A stretch of 64,000 nt of DNA from an uncultured Bacteroidia bacterium (GTDB taxonomy: Bacteria > Bacteroidota > Bacteroidia > NS11-12g > UBA9320), in assembly GCA_905478335.1 (NCBI GenBank), contig CAJQIC010000017.1:1-64000 (forward strand), given 5' to 3'. Shown piece by piece: positions 1 through 7,293 of the stretch. Position numbers and translations under genes: made by a program. Positions within the stretch are counted from its first letter, which is position 1. Every line of letters starts with the position of its first letter. Under the pieces are notes generated by a model. That model saw only the letters and a program-made list of their open reading frames with translations, was not told where the DNA came from and searched no databases.

Positions 1-6
1 GCAGTG

Positions 7-115
7 GATCAAGCCCGACAAGCTGTCGCTTGCTTTATCTTTTTTCATGCTTTTGCGCTGAAGCAAGCTTCGCACAACGCATAAAAAAAGCCCGACCATT
101 CGGTCGGGCTTGATC
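7..115. repeat. 13-nt inverted repeat flanking the tRNA terminator
   Basis: A perfect 13-nt inverted repeat has its left arm at 7-19 (GATCAAGCCCGAC) and its right arm at 103-115 (GTCGGGCTTGATC). The right arm overlaps one side of the terminator hairpin at 89-110, so in a read-through minus-strand RNA the distal arm could compete with the terminator stem. No gene is visible in 1-121; a gene may end just left of the window. Confidence 0.55.
82..110 (-). terminator. Rho-independent terminator of tRNA-Asn
   Basis: A 9-bp perfect stem (89-97 with 102-110, arm AGCCCGACC) and a 4-nt loop are followed, reading the minus strand, by a run of seven T residues. It lies 11 nt beyond the 3' end of the tRNA, so it most likely ends that transcript. 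Confidence 0.85.
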
Positions 116-121
116 ATCAAG

Positions 122-195
122 CGCCCCATCCAGGACTCGAACCTGGGACCTGCGGATTAACAGTCCGTCGCTCTAACCAACTGAGCTAATGAGGC
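122..195 (-). tRNA. tRNA-Asn (anticodon GTT)
   Basis: The minus strand folds into a complete cloverleaf of 74 nt. The acceptor stem pairs GCCTCAT with ATGGGGC (one G-T wobble), the D-arm contains AGCTCAGTTGGTTAGAGC, the anticodon loop is CTGTTAA giving anticodon GTT (Asn), and the T-arm reads GGTTCGAGTCC. The discriminator base is G and CCA is not encoded. It is a single tRNA gene with its own promoter-like box upstream and a terminator downstream. Confidence 0.95.
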
Positions 196-212
196 TTTTT
201 CTAAAAGAGGTG

Positions 213-241
213 CAAAAATAATGTAATACATGAAACTCAAA
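213..241 (-). promoter_or_regulatory. Bacteroidota-type promoter for tRNA-Asn
   Basis: Reading the minus strand, TTTG (241-238) is followed after 17 nt by TATTTTTG (220-213), close to the Bacteroidota primary sigma factor consensus (TTTG, about 19-21 nt, TAnnTTTG). The -7 box ends 17 nt before the 5' end of the tRNA. Confidence 0.65.
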
Positions 242-301
242 ATCTTTTTGAGAAAAATATTTTAAGATAATTTTTAGTGCATTTTTGCAAAAAAATTGAA
301 C

Positions 302-1228
302 ATGAGTTTATTGGTAATCGGAAGTGTTGCATTTGACGCGATAGAAACCCCTTTTGGAAAGACAGATAAAATTATTGGTGGTGCAGCCACATACATTTCA
401 ATGGTGTCATCGTATCACACTGATGACGTCAATTTAGTTGGTGTTGTTGGAGAAGATTTTCCAAATGAACACATCGAATTACTCCAAAATATGGGGGTTA
501 ATACCGATGGACTTCAAATAAAAGAAGGCGAGAAGTCATTCTTTTGGAGTGGTCGATATCACAACGACATGAATAGTAGAGATACTTTAGTTACCGAACT
601 GAATGTGCTTGAGAATTTTGATCCTATTATTCCAGAAGCGTATCAAAACTGCGAATACCTTATGTTAGGGAACCTCTCTCCACAGGTTCAGCATACAGTA
701 ATTAGTCGATTGCGCAATAGACCTAAGCTGGTGGCGATGGATACCATGAACTTTTGGATGGACATCGCATTGCCTGAGCTAACAGAAACAATTAAAAAAA
801 TAGATGTGTTGATCATCAACGATGAAGAAGCACGACAATTAAGTGGTGAGTATAGTTTGGTGAAGGCGAGTCAAAAAATTATGGCAATGGGACCACGTTT
901 TCTAGTTATCAAAAAAGGAGAACATGGGGCTTTGTTGTTCCATGAAAATTATGTCTTTTCAGCCCCGGCATTGCCGTTGGAAGAAGTATTCGACCCGACA
1001 GGAGCTGGAGACTCGTTTGCTGGTGGATTTATTTCGTACCTTGCCAAAACAGATGATATTACTTTCGAGAATATGAAACGAGCCGTGATTTACGGATCTG
1101 CAATGGCATCGTTTTGTGTTGAAAAATTTGGAACTGAAAGATTGGTAGGTTTAACGCATACTGAAATAGAAAACCGAGTTAAAGCCTTTATTAGCCTCTC
1201 TTCTGTAGATATCAGTCTGGCAAATTAA
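302..1228 (+). CDS. PfkB-family carbohydrate/nucleoside kinase
   Basis: A ribokinase-fold kinase of 308 residues that would phosphorylate a sugar or nucleoside with ATP in the cytoplasm; the substrate cannot be read from the sequence. The N-terminal glycine pair (IGGAATYIS, near residues 25-33) fits the substrate-binding signature, and FDPTGAGDSFAGGF near 230-243 is the PfkB C-terminal signature with the anion-hole glycines and catalytic Asp. I chose ATG at 302 because the upstream TTG at 296 adds only two residues. A near-consensus -7 box, CATTTTTG at 280-287, lies 14 nt before the ATG. The recJ gene follows after 7 nt, so the two are probably co-transcribed. Family assignment is firm; specificity is open. 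Confidence 0.88.
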   Translation: MSLLVIGSVAFDAIETPFGKTDKIIGGAATYISMVSSYHTDDVNLVGVVGEDFPNEHIELLQNMGVNTDGLQIKEGEKSFFWSGRYHNDMNSRDTLVTELNVLENFDPIIPEAYQNCEYLMLGNLSPQVQHTVISRLRNRPKLVAMDTMNFWMDIALPELTETIKKIDVLIINDEEARQLSGEYSLVKASQKIMAMGPRFLVIKKGEHGALLFHENYVFSAPALPLEEVFDPTGAGDSFAGGFISYLAKTDDITFENMKRAVIYGSAMASFCVEKFGTERLVGLTHTEIENRVKAFISLSSVDISLAN

Positions 1229-1235
1229 TGCCAAG

Positions 1236-2942
1236 ATGAAAAAACGCTGGGAGAAGAAAACAACAATATCCGCTGAACAGTTGAAACAGAAAGCCAAGGT
1301 ACTTGGCACGAATGATTTCTATACACAGCTGTTATTGAATCGTAAGATTGAATCTCCTGACCAAGCGGGTATATTTTTTAATCCAGAACTTAGCGATTTA
1401 CACGATCCATTTAGTATGTGCGATATGGATAAGGCTGTAAGTCGAATTGATCAAGCATGTACAAATTCTGAAACGGTATGGATTTACGGCGATTACGACG
1501 TCGACGGCACAACCAGTGTGGCGTTAATGTTTGGCTTTTTAAGGCAGTTTATTCCTAATATCAATTACTACATACCAGACCGAGAGAAGGAGGGCTACGG
1601 GTTGTCTGATAAGGCTGTAACGCAAGCCATTGCACAGAATGTAGATTTGATCATTACCCTCGATTGTGGAATTCGATCAGTTGATTTGGTCAAGAAAGGA
1701 CAAGAAGGCGGGGTAGATTTTATCATTTGCGATCACCACGAAGTAGGAGAGGAATTGCCTGATGCCGTTGCGGTACTTGACCCAAAAAGACCTGATTGTA
1801 CGTATCCGTATAAATCTCTGTCAGCATGTGGGGTTGGGTTTAAATTAACCCAGGCTTTGTGCTCGTTTTGGGAGCATCCGATGGAGCTTGCGCTCGATTC
1901 CTTAGATCTTGTTGCCGTAAGTATTGCGTCTGACTTGGTTCCCATTACCGGTGAGAACAGGGTGCTGGCATTTCATGGATTGCGAAAGCTAGAAACAAAC
2001 CCAACGCAAGGACTAAAGACAATAATTGAGAAGTTTATGTCGTCTCGATCCATCGATATTACCAACATTGTATTCATGATTGGTCCGCGAATTAATGCAG
2101 CCGGCAGAATTGCAGCCGCCGACACCGCGGTGAAGTTGCTCTTGGCTGAGGATGATGTAGACGCTGAAGCCTTATCGACACAGCTTAATGAATACAATAC
2201 GACAAGAAGGTCGTTAGACCAAGACATTACCGCTCAGGCTTTGCAACTATTAGAAGTTGACAATAACTACGTAAATAAAAAAACGACAGTAGTATTCCAG
2301 CCCGATTGGCATAAAGGAGTTGTGGGCATTGTGGCGAGCAGATTGCTTGAAAAGCACTACAAACCAACAATTGTCTTAACTAAAAAGGACGATAAAATCG
2401 TTGGATCAGCTAGGTCGATAGAAGGTTTTGATATCCATCAAGCCTTGGTTAGCTGCCATGACTATTTGTACCAGTTTGGTGGTCATCAGTTTGCTGCAGG
2501 CCTAACTATGGACTTGGAAAATTTAGAATCGTTTAAAGAGGCTTTCGAAAATCAAGCGAGTCATTTAACGGAAGACCAACTAACTAAAAAGTATAGGTAC
2601 GAATCAGAAATAACGCTGCAATCCATTACCTCAAATTTATATAACAATATCAAAAGGTTTGCACCCTTTGGTCCTGATAACATGAAGCCGGTATTTAGGT
2701 CTAATGCGGTTTTTGATACTGGGTCAGCGCGTACAATGGGTAAAGGAGGCGAACACCTAAAGTTAAATCTGGTTCAAAACTTAGGGCAAAAAGCAATCGG
2801 GGCTACTGCCTTTGGATTCGGGAATCTATATCCTAAGATCAAGGATGGTTCCACAATGGATGTGCTATTTACGATTGAAGAAAATTCTTTTCGAGGTGAT
2901 CTAACCATAGAATTGATGATTCAAGACATACAATTGTTTTAA
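1236..2942 (+). CDS. recJ: Single-stranded-DNA-specific exonuclease RecJ
   Basis: A 5'-3' exonuclease acting on single-stranded DNA in RecF-pathway recombination and mismatch repair. At 568 residues it has normal family length. The DHH phosphoesterase motifs are visible: GDYDVDGTTS near residues 85-94 (motif I), TLDCGIRS near 141-148, and CDHHEVG with D166-H167-H168 (motif III). The DHHA1 signature is the segment containing GSARS and FGGHQFAAG near residues 391-425, and the C-terminal third matches the RecJ OB domain. Metal-binding aspartates and histidines appear intact. It starts 7 nt after the sugar kinase, so it probably shares that transcript. The window also holds recX and ruvC, but not as one operon. 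Confidence 0.96.
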   Translation: MKKRWEKKTTISAEQLKQKAKVLGTNDFYTQLLLNRKIESPDQAGIFFNPELSDLHDPFSMCDMDKAVSRIDQACTNSETVWIYGDYDVDGTTSVALMFGFLRQFIPNINYYIPDREKEGYGLSDKAVTQAIAQNVDLIITLDCGIRSVDLVKKGQEGGVDFIICDHHEVGEELPDAVAVLDPKRPDCTYPYKSLSACGVGFKLTQALCSFWEHPMELALDSLDLVAVSIASDLVPITGENRVLAFHGLRKLETNPTQGLKTIIEKFMSSRSIDITNIVFMIGPRINAAGRIAAADTAVKLLLAEDDVDAEALSTQLNEYNTTRRSLDQDITAQALQLLEVDNNYVNKKTTVVFQPDWHKGVVGIVASRLLEKHYKPTIVLTKKDDKIVGSARSIEGFDIHQALVSCHDYLYQFGGHQFAAGLTMDLENLESFKEAFENQASHLTEDQLTKKYRYESEITLQSITSNLYNNIKRFAPFGPDNMKPVFRSNAVFDTGSARTMGKGGEHLKLNLVQNLGQKAIGATAFGFGNLYPKIKDGSTMDVLFTIEENSFRGDLTIELMIQDIQLF

Positions 2943-2986
2943 CTGGTAGAAACAAATTCAGATTTTAATGGTTAGAACTTGTAGAT

Positions 2987-4303
2987 ATGAAAATAGGAAT
3001 AGATGATATGGCCTTTATGGCTCCGGCCCTAGCATTGCCAATTAAAGACTTAGCAGAAGCGAGAAATATCGAATATGATAAACTGAGATTTGGCTTAGGT
3101 CTTAAGGCAATGGCGGTATGCGATGCCGACGAAGATGTAGTGACCCTTGCATCCACTGCTTTGATACGTTTATTTCAACAAAACGAAAATTTAGATCCAA
3201 GCGACATCGGAAGAATATATGTCGGGACTGAAAGTAGTATTGACGGGTCAAAACCGATAGCGTCTTACGTACATGACATTGCAAATCAATATTTTAATTC
3301 CAACAACCAGGGAGAAAATAGTCTGCGGAATTGTGATGTAATTGATATGACTTTTGCATGTATTGGAGCGGTAGATGCCATGCACAATTCACTAGATTAC
3401 GTCGCTTGTAATCCTACTAAAACAGCCATCGTAATAGCGGCAGATATTGCAAATTACGATTTAGGCTCTCCTGGGGAATATACCCAAGGTGCAGGAGCAA
3501 CAGCGATATTACTAAAAGCGAACCCAAGACTGATTTCATTTAACTCGTCATGGGGCGTTGCTATGAAAAGCGAGCACGACTTTTTTAAACCGGTCAGGTT
3601 AGAAGTGTTAGACGGTGAGGTTAAAGAGATGCACGATGAGAAGCCGATATATGATGGTCATCTTTCTAACGAAACCTATAAACAGCGGATAGAGGAAGCA
3701 TGGGAAAACTATGCTACGGATTCGAGCATATCCGAGTACGATTACCTTGTATTCCACCTACCTTATGCATACCACGGTAGACGGATAATTTCGTCTTTAC
3801 TCGAAAAAAATCTGAAAACTTCTGGTCATTTAGAACAAATTTATCGGGAAAACGGAATTGATATAAACACCCCAGATACGCGTAAGCAGTTTGCCAAGTC
3901 AGACTATTACAAAAAATGGGTCAAAAAACATGTATCGGGAGGGGAAGTCTACTCTTCGGATATAGGCAATTTGTATACGGCCAGTATCTTCCTTAGTTTA
4001 ATGAGCACGCTGAAAAACAACATAGTGTCGCATGGGCAAAGTGTTTTGTTTTTTGCCTATGGCAGTGGTTCTAAAGCCAAAGTGTTTTCAGGAACAATTG
4101 AATCAGGGATGTCCCAGGTTATCACGCGATGGAATTTGGATGAATTTTTCGATGATAGGAGATCTATTTCCTTCTCGACGTATATCGACCTAAGAGGTAA
4201 AAAAGTATCGAAGCCAATTGCTCCTAAAAAGTTAGTCGTCCAGCTTTCCTCTGGAGTTACAGCTACAAACAGATATGAGCGAGGGTATTCAATCCGAGCG
4301 TAA
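2987..4303 (+). CDS. Hydroxymethylglutaryl-CoA synthase family protein
   Basis: This thiolase-fold enzyme is predicted to condense acetyl-CoA with acetoacetyl-CoA to HMG-CoA, the entry step of the mevalonate route to isoprenoids. The catalytic triad of the family can be placed: Glu82 in VGTESSIDGSKP, Cys125 in DMTFACIGAV and His257 in VFHLPYAYHG. The C-terminal GNLYTASIFLSLMS and FFAYGSGSKAKVFSG match the GNLYT and YGSG blocks of HMG-CoA synthases. At 438 residues it is longer than the staphylococcal enzyme (about 390). No other mevalonate gene is nearby. A polyketide beta-branching role is possible for this family, but no polyketide genes are seen. A 44-nt gap separates it from recJ. Confidence 0.87.
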   Translation: MKIGIDDMAFMAPALALPIKDLAEARNIEYDKLRFGLGLKAMAVCDADEDVVTLASTALIRLFQQNENLDPSDIGRIYVGTESSIDGSKPIASYVHDIANQYFNSNNQGENSLRNCDVIDMTFACIGAVDAMHNSLDYVACNPTKTAIVIAADIANYDLGSPGEYTQGAGATAILLKANPRLISFNSSWGVAMKSEHDFFKPVRLEVLDGEVKEMHDEKPIYDGHLSNETYKQRIEEAWENYATDSSISEYDYLVFHLPYAYHGRRIISSLLEKNLKTSGHLEQIYRENGIDINTPDTRKQFAKSDYYKKWVKKHVSGGEVYSSDIGNLYTASIFLSLMSTLKNNIVSHGQSVLFFAYGSGSKAKVFSGTIESGMSQVITRWNLDEFFDDRRSISFSTYIDLRGKKVSKPIAPKKLVVQLSSGVTATNRYERGYSIRA

Positions 4304-4385
4304 TGTTTGCGCCTAATACCATTAAATTGTTAAAAAGTTGGGTGCAAGTACTTCGGCTTTTATATGGTAATTCGTATCACAAGGT

Positions 4386-4393
4386 TAGCTTTG
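4386..4393 (+). promoter_or_regulatory. Putative -7 box for the PLP decarboxylase
   Basis: TAGCTTTG matches TAnnTTTG. It lies in the 152-nt gap after the HMG-CoA synthase gene and 62 nt before the decarboxylase ATG. I do not see a TTTG at the expected upstream spacing. Confidence 0.4.
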
Positions 4394-4404
4394 TGGCGTA
4401 GCAA

Positions 4405-4446
4405 ACAGAAGAGACAGAAGAGACAGAAGAGACAAAAAATTCTGTC
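4405..4446 (+). repeat. 9-bp tandem repeat and hairpin in the decarboxylase leader
   Basis: ACAGAAGAG is repeated three times without change at 4405-4431 and continues for 3 nt. The last unit's GACAGAA (4422-4428) is complementary to TTCTGTC (4440-4446), forming a 7-bp hairpin just 10 nt before the start codon at 4456. It lies between the putative promoter and the gene. Confidence 0.8.
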
Positions 4447-4455
4447 TAAACTATT

Positions 4456-5865
4456 ATGGACGAACTTCCCAGTACGATTCAAGACGATTTAAAACTGTTC
4501 AACACCCTTGTTGATTTTTTACTAAAAGAAGAAAAAGACAATCCAGTAGCCGAGCGGATTCATCGCAAAGATTTACATAAAGCGGTTGACTATTCCTTAT
4601 CTAATGAAGCAAGTCTTGACCAAGATTTGTTGCAAAATTTAAAAGATTTAGTTCGCGCAACACCAAAAACAGCAACCGAGCTCTTCTTCAATCAATTGTT
4701 TGGGGGTAGACAAGGCAAGGCAGTAGTAGGCGACTTATTGGCAGTGCTGTTGAACAATAGCATGTACACCTATAAGGTGGCAGGACCTCTAGTTGCAATA
4801 GAAAAGGAGATAATTCATCAATCGTGTAAGCTTGTTGGATTTGATAGCAACGGTGACGGAACAATTGCTCCTGGAGGGTCAATGAGCAACTACATGGCCC
4901 TGCTTATGGCTCGTGACAAAGCACAGCCTGATGCGCGATTTGAAGGCGTTAACCAACCGTTGGTGATGTATACATCAAATGAGTCTCACTATTCAAATGC
5001 GAAGAATGCAAGTTTTGCAGGCATTGGACGCAATAATGTTAGGTATATTGAGGCGAATGATCACGGACAAATGCGGCCCGATCGTTTAGAGGAGCAAATA
5101 AAAGAAGACATTGCTAATGGCTTTAAACCTTTTTATGTCAATGCTACAGCAGGCACAACGGTGTTAGGCGCTTTTGATCCGGTTAATGACATAGCAGATA
5201 TAACCGAAGCCTATAATCTGTGGCTTCATGTTGATGGAGCCTATTGTGGTGCTGTCATTTTTAGTGAAAAGTATCGTCATGTGGTAGATGGTGCCCACAG
5301 AGCGGATTCATTCAGCTATAACGCACATAAAATGTTGGGTACACCATTAACGTGTTCGCTGATATTGGTTAAAGACAAAAGATATCTCACACATTCGTTT
5401 AGCAATGAGGCGGAGTACCTGTACCAAACAGATGACGATGCCGATAATTTGGGTAAGACGTCTCTGCAGTGTGGTCGAAGAAACGACGCATTGAAATTTT
5501 GGACGTTGTGGAAGTCGATTGGTTTAAAAGGGCTTGAGCAAATGGTCGATAAGCAATTTGCACTTTCAAGCTATGCAAAGGCATATGTTGATGGCCATCC
5601 GGATTATCAAGTATATAGTTATGACGATTCAGTCTCGATATGTTTTAATTACAAAGGAATTGACGCCGCAAGTCTTTGTACGGCACTTTATGAAGAGCAA
5701 GAGACGGTGGTAGGGTTCGGAATATTCAATGAGGATAAATTCATCAGGCTCGTTACGATAAACCCAAACAACTCAGAAAAAGATTTAGATCGCTTTTTTA
5801 ACGTTATTGAAACATTCGTGTCTCGTACACCAAAGCTTCAAGAAATCAAAGTAGCGTCTGAATAA
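4456..5865 (+). CDS. Pyridoxal-phosphate-dependent (group II) amino acid decarboxylase
   Basis: This PLP enzyme of the glutamate/aromatic/sulfinoalanine decarboxylase family has 469 residues, the usual length. The PLP lysine is K292 in SYNAHKMLGTP, the cofactor-binding aspartate is D260 in LHVDGAYCG, and VNATAGTTVLGAFDP near 228-242 is the conserved block before it. The arrangement is closest to eukaryote-like glutamate/cysteine-sulfinate decarboxylases; the amino acid substrate cannot be decided. It is preceded by a 152-nt spacer holding a promoter-like box and a 9-bp tandem repeat, so it is probably regulated separately from the HMG-CoA synthase gene. Confidence 0.9.
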   Translation: MDELPSTIQDDLKLFNTLVDFLLKEEKDNPVAERIHRKDLHKAVDYSLSNEASLDQDLLQNLKDLVRATPKTATELFFNQLFGGRQGKAVVGDLLAVLLNNSMYTYKVAGPLVAIEKEIIHQSCKLVGFDSNGDGTIAPGGSMSNYMALLMARDKAQPDARFEGVNQPLVMYTSNESHYSNAKNASFAGIGRNNVRYIEANDHGQMRPDRLEEQIKEDIANGFKPFYVNATAGTTVLGAFDPVNDIADITEAYNLWLHVDGAYCGAVIFSEKYRHVVDGAHRADSFSYNAHKMLGTPLTCSLILVKDKRYLTHSFSNEAEYLYQTDDDADNLGKTSLQCGRRNDALKFWTLWKSIGLKGLEQMVDKQFALSSYAKAYVDGHPDYQVYSYDDSVSICFNYKGIDAASLCTALYEEQETVVGFGIFNEDKFIRLVTINPNNSEKDLDRFFNVIETFVSRTPKLQEIKVASE

Positions 5866-5892
5866 CAAAAAATTTGTCAGCCTGCTTGTAAG

Positions 5893-5912
5893 ACGGTGAT
5901 TGAATGCACCGT
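5893..5912. terminator. Weak bidirectional hairpin between convergent genes
   Basis: ACGGTG (5893-5898) pairs with CACCGT (5907-5912) around an 8-nt loop, followed by AATTTATTT. It sits between the convergent decarboxylase and CPBP genes and may end one or both transcripts. The T-tract is poor. Confidence 0.35.
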
Positions 5913-5915
5913 AAT

Positions 5916-6554
5916 TTATTTCGGCATAGGAAATGCCAACATTTCACCCATACCAACGGTAAAAAGCCAACAGCCATAAATGGCGTGTTCTATTGACGTT
6001 AACATTATCGATTTTGTCGTTTGGTAGGTTAATGAAAAAACAATTCCTCCTACAAAAGTTAAAGCCAAAACCAATGGGTTGAGGAAGACGATATGTGCGA
6101 ATGAAAACAAAATCGCATTGGTAAAAATCATTACCGACTTATTGTTAAATAGGTGTTTATATCGGGCATAAAAGAATGTGCGATACAAGAATTCTTGAGG
6201 GTAAACAGAAAATACACTATAGAACAAACTGATCCCTACTAACATCCCAATGTTCTTTCTTGCCACAATGAAGAGATTCTCGGGATGAAAGAAATACATG
6301 AATACAACGGTTAAGCCAATGAGCAATGCAGTTCGCATTAAGATAACCTTCCAATACGTATACTCAGGTATGGCGTAAAGCGCTTTTGTTTGGACAATTC
6401 TGTCTTTTCTGGACATGTAGATGGCGTATACTACAGCGACTAAAATAATCGCAGCCCTGATACCTGAATGTATCGGTACAAGTACGACCGCGGGCATCCC
6501 AATAAATAAAATAAGGAGCTCGATGATGTGTTTATTTTTCTTGTTGCCGGCCAT
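5916..6554 (-). CDS. CPBP-family intramembrane glutamic/metalloprotease-like protein
   Basis: A membrane protein of 212 residues with about six hydrophobic segments. The Abi/CPBP motifs are recognisable: motif 1 is YPQEFLYRTFF with E121 and R125, motif 2 is LFSFAHIVF with H154, and motif 3 is SIEHAIYG with H190. Canonical motif 1 is EExxxR; here the first glutamate is Gln120, which also occurs in some members. The family cleaves prenylated or other membrane substrates or acts in bacteriocin immunity; the substrate here is unknown. It is transcribed toward the decarboxylase and divergently from the DUF6629 gene. Confidence 0.82.
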   Translation of the reverse strand: MAGNKKNKHIIELLILFIGMPAVVLVPIHSGIRAAIILVAVVYAIYMSRKDRIVQTKALYAIPEYTYWKVILMRTALLIGLTVVFMYFFHPENLFIVARKNIGMLVGISLFYSVFSVYPQEFLYRTFFYARYKHLFNNKSVMIFTNAILFSFAHIVFLNPLVLALTFVGGIVFSLTYQTTKSIMLTSIEHAIYGCWLFTVGMGEMLAFPMPK

Positions 6555-6624
6555 TTATGTAAGTCTTACACATACGCAATATCTTGAAAAGCCTTAGTTT
6601 TACAACTGAACAAGCTAATATAAT

Positions 6625-7293
6625 ATGTTTTTTTCGCCTGAAGCCAGTTTTACTGCATCTGCAGTTATTAACACAGTTGGTATTATCAGTTTTAAGAAAT
6701 CTCCAAATACCGAGTCCAAAGTAATGGCTTGCATCCCTATCTTTTTTGGAATACAACAATTTGCTGAAGGGGTGGTTTGGTTATCTCTGCTATACGATCA
6801 ATTATCTTTTTTGAGGCACGCGAGCACGTCAGTTTTCATTTTGTTCGCATGGGTCGTTTGGCCCTTCTGGATTCCATATGGCATGGAGGGCATCGAACTC
6901 AATAAAAGTCGCAAAAAAATACTAAAGTGGTTTAAGTACGTAGGACTTGGGTTAAGTTGTACCTTGGGGTATGCGCTGTTGTTCAGAGATGTACAAGCCG
7001 CTATTTTGGACTGCAGTGTCATCTATTCTTTCAATGTGTCTGACGACATTCATAAAACATTCGGGGTGTTTTATCTCATTGGCATTATTGCCCCAACCTT
7101 GATTTCAAAGGCAAACAAGGCATGGCTGTTGGGTGCAATGAACCTGCTGGCTTATTTCGGTACAAAGATTTTTATCAGTGATAGAATACTATCCATATGG
7201 TACTTTTTTGCCGCCATCACGAGCATCATCGTCTACTGGATAATTTTGGATTACAACAAGCGGATTCAAGAAACGACTTATTCTTCAGAGTAA
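6625..7293 (+). CDS. DUF6629-like integral membrane protein
   Basis: A protein of 222 residues with about seven hydrophobic segments and no cleavable signal peptide. Its N-terminus, MFFSPEASFTASAVIN, followed by FGIQQFAEGVVW, resembles the DUF6629 family as I remember it. The function is unknown. It starts 70 nt from the divergent CPBP gene, and its last 16 nt overlap the end of the convergent murF-alr gene. Confidence 0.7.
   Translation: MFFSPEASFTASAVINTVGIISFKKSPNTESKVMACIPIFFGIQQFAEGVVWLSLLYDQLSFLRHASTSVFILFAWVVWPFWIPYGMEGIELNKSRKKILKWFKYVGLGLSCTLGYALLFRDVQAAILDCSVIYSFNVSDDIHKTFGVFYLIGIIAPTLISKANKAWLLGAMNLLAYFGTKIFISDRILSIWYFFAAITSIIVYWIILDYNKRIQETTYSSE

Noticed and set aside
2965-3156. 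Small minus-strand frame over the start of the HMG-CoA synthase gene
   Set aside because: It overlaps a gene whose catalytic residues are complete and has no features of its own.
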